Of a stretch of 64,000 nt of DNA, positions 62,588 through 64,000 are shown one piece after another. How positions within the stretch are numbered: the stretch's first letter is position 1; each line of letters opens with the position of its first letter. The position numbers and the translations under genes were made by a program. The notes under the pieces were generated by a model. It had not been told where the DNA came from and did not search any database. It saw only the letters and a program-made list of their open reading frames with translations. Source of the stretch: Sabethes cyaneus (Eukaryota > Arthropoda > Insecta > Diptera > Culicidae); the NCBI RefSeq assembly GCF_943734655.1, contig NC_071355.1, forward strand, positions 80,551,449-80,615,448, given 5' to 3'.

Positions 62588-64000
62588 TCGATTGGAAGAG
62601 ACCGTTAGAGTCAATAGAATCGTTGCACTAGCCCCGCAATTGTCTTGTACACTAACGGTTGGTTGCGAGTTTGTCGTGTACAAAATTAGAAGGCCAGATT
62701 TTGCATTTACTTTGATAACAATTATTATTACTGACTCTTTTTGATATGTGATGGATGAACAACCATGCTAGGAATCGCCATTCGTTTAGACCCACCGTTT
62801 GATGCAATTCCTCTCCATCGCATTCATAACTACTAGATGCGACAGTACTATTTCCGCACCCTTACCGACAAATTACTTTGAGTTATTAGTCTGTATTCGC
62901 GACAATAACAATACATCGGTACCATTGTCCAGCGGCGATAAGGAACAAACAGAGCCAGGATAAATCTCGATAATAGTTTAACTGTAATCATTACCAACAA
63001 CAACTCTTCAGTCGTACGCTATTGCAGATAATGGATGCCATATGGGTTGGATTGGCTTTCAGATGAATGCTTCTGATATTATTGTTTATCCTGCTTTCGC
63101 TACCCCTGCCCTGATGGATGTAAATGCATTCACAGACCTGGCAAGGGCAAGGTCAGATCGTTTATTTCGTCCAACTTTGCTCCGGAACACATAGATAAAC
63201 ACGCGGGCGCTCATCTCGTTCGTTCCGCACATGAACCGGACGAAAAAGGACATCGGCATCGTAGCCAAAACAAGCCACCAACGTAATGAATGGAAAATCG
63301 ATAAATTTTCCCAAAATAGGATTTGCTGCTTTGTTTGTAACGGTGAATGAAAGGTTCGCAGCATGTCGTCGTTATGGTAGTAGGTACAGACCAAAACAAG
63401 AAGAAAAAAAAACGAAACGTAATCGATCTGTTTACAGTAGTTTGCTATTGAATCTGACCGTCCTATCTGACACGTTCTGGACCGACCGGGATAAAACCGT
63501 CGGCAACAGGCATAACCCAACCGAAGACATATTGTTTAGAGGCTAATGCTAGCAGCAAAAGCAGCTGGTAATTTATTGCGTCCCATTCAGCGTTCTTCAA
63601 AGCGACAAACATATTGCTTTTGTAGTTGGAGTTTGGTTAATTTTTTGTGCTTTGTTTTGCAGCGTTCGGCTGCGTGTTAAGATCATGACAAATGAGGCTA
63701 TCCTTTAGTGACAAATCATCGAATATTTTGTAAAAAAAATTATGTTAAACACACAATTCTATTGAGGAACGAATTATATGCAAAATACATAATCACGAGA
63801 ACCTTCTTCGTATACTTAATAAGTTTGTTCATCCAGCGATAGTCCATTGCATGATCAAATTTATAAACATTCAAAAAGCACTGTTGATGAAACACAAACC
63901 TAATTATATCTCAAACGGCGTTGAAACTGCCAATAGACGATGCAGCTGAATCGGTTTAAATTAGATAATTATGACTTTCGGCTATCAACGTAATTAATAG
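62588..64000. other. Unrecognised DNA
   Basis: A 144-codon minus frame (63520-63086) overlaps an 86-codon plus frame and has no recognisable domain. The stretch 63080-63520 is less AT-rich than the rest. No repeat or RNA gene is seen. Confidence 0.35.

Noticed and set aside
63086..63520. 144-codon minus-strand open frame
   Set aside because: Erratic composition, overlapped by an 86-codon opposite frame, and no known motif. Probably chance.
1..64000. Integrated viral sequence (as is common in Aedes genomes)
   Set aside because: No viral polymerase, capsid or glycoprotein-like frame was recognised. All polymerase-like frames are non-LTR reverse transcriptases.

Overview
The window looks like intergenic, transposon-packed DNA from a dipteran, most probably a culicine (Aedes-like) mosquito. 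It is AT-rich. No intact host gene, rRNA, genuine tRNA gene, CRISPR array or bacterial/viral operon could be recognised. The recognisable content is non-LTR retrotransposons: two RTE-like subfamilies, an R1-clade element, a Jockey-clade element, an I-like element with RNase H, and two CR1/Jockey-superfamily lineages here called LINE-X and LINE-Y. There are also a maT-like mariner, a Tc1-like remnant, tRNA-derived SINEs and many short inverted-repeat (MITE-like) elements flanked by TA or other 2-bp duplications. The mosquito assignment is inference from this repertoire.

Layout. 1-3.3 kb: unrecognised unique DNA with one small secreted-peptide-like ORF. 3.3-4.25 kb: a TA-flanked inverted-repeat element. 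4.9-6.8 kb: two RTE remnants. 7.4-9.3 kb: further MITEs, one nested. 9.3-13 kb: Jockey and RTE remnants in antisense. 13.1-13.8 kb: a minus-strand copy of a satellite-carrying element. 13.8-16.9 kb: mostly unrecognised, one SINE. 16.9-26.6 kb: nested complex 1. LINE-X (+) is split by a full-length RTE-b (-), which is itself split by LINE-Y (-) and MITE A1. 26.6-30.3 kb: unrecognised. 30.3-34.3 kb: Tc1-like remnant, then an R1 element split by a second LINE-Y copy. 35.2-42.6 kb: RTE scrap, dispersed repeats, SINEs, and a mariner inside a SINE. 42.7-51.5 kb: nested complex 2. An I-like LINE holds MITE A2 (itself holding MITE B1) and MITE A3, which holds a palindromic mini-MITE, a pogo-like element stuffed with a 2.9-kb tandem-repeat element, and a hairpin element. 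51.5-56.1 kb: mostly unrecognised, with one MITE and a possible first exon. 56.2-59.3 kb: a nearly full-length RTE-a with a 12-bp target duplication. 60.2-62.6 kb: three inverted-repeat elements. The rest is unrecognised.

There is no gene system here in the usual sense. What the window preserves is a datable stack of insertions. Because several families occur twice or more, paralogous copies supply the 'empty' target for many insertions. In nested complex 1 the arithmetic works: removing the two inner insertions leaves an RTE of about 3.3 kb, close to the other RTE copy. The best candidates for something undescribed are: (a) MITE families A and B, which share a CCCARGTAAC terminus and 2-bp target duplications; (b) three unrelated TA-flanked elements that all repeat a 13-15-nt motif in their ends; and (c) the pogo-like element carrying an actively rearranging ~145-bp satellite.
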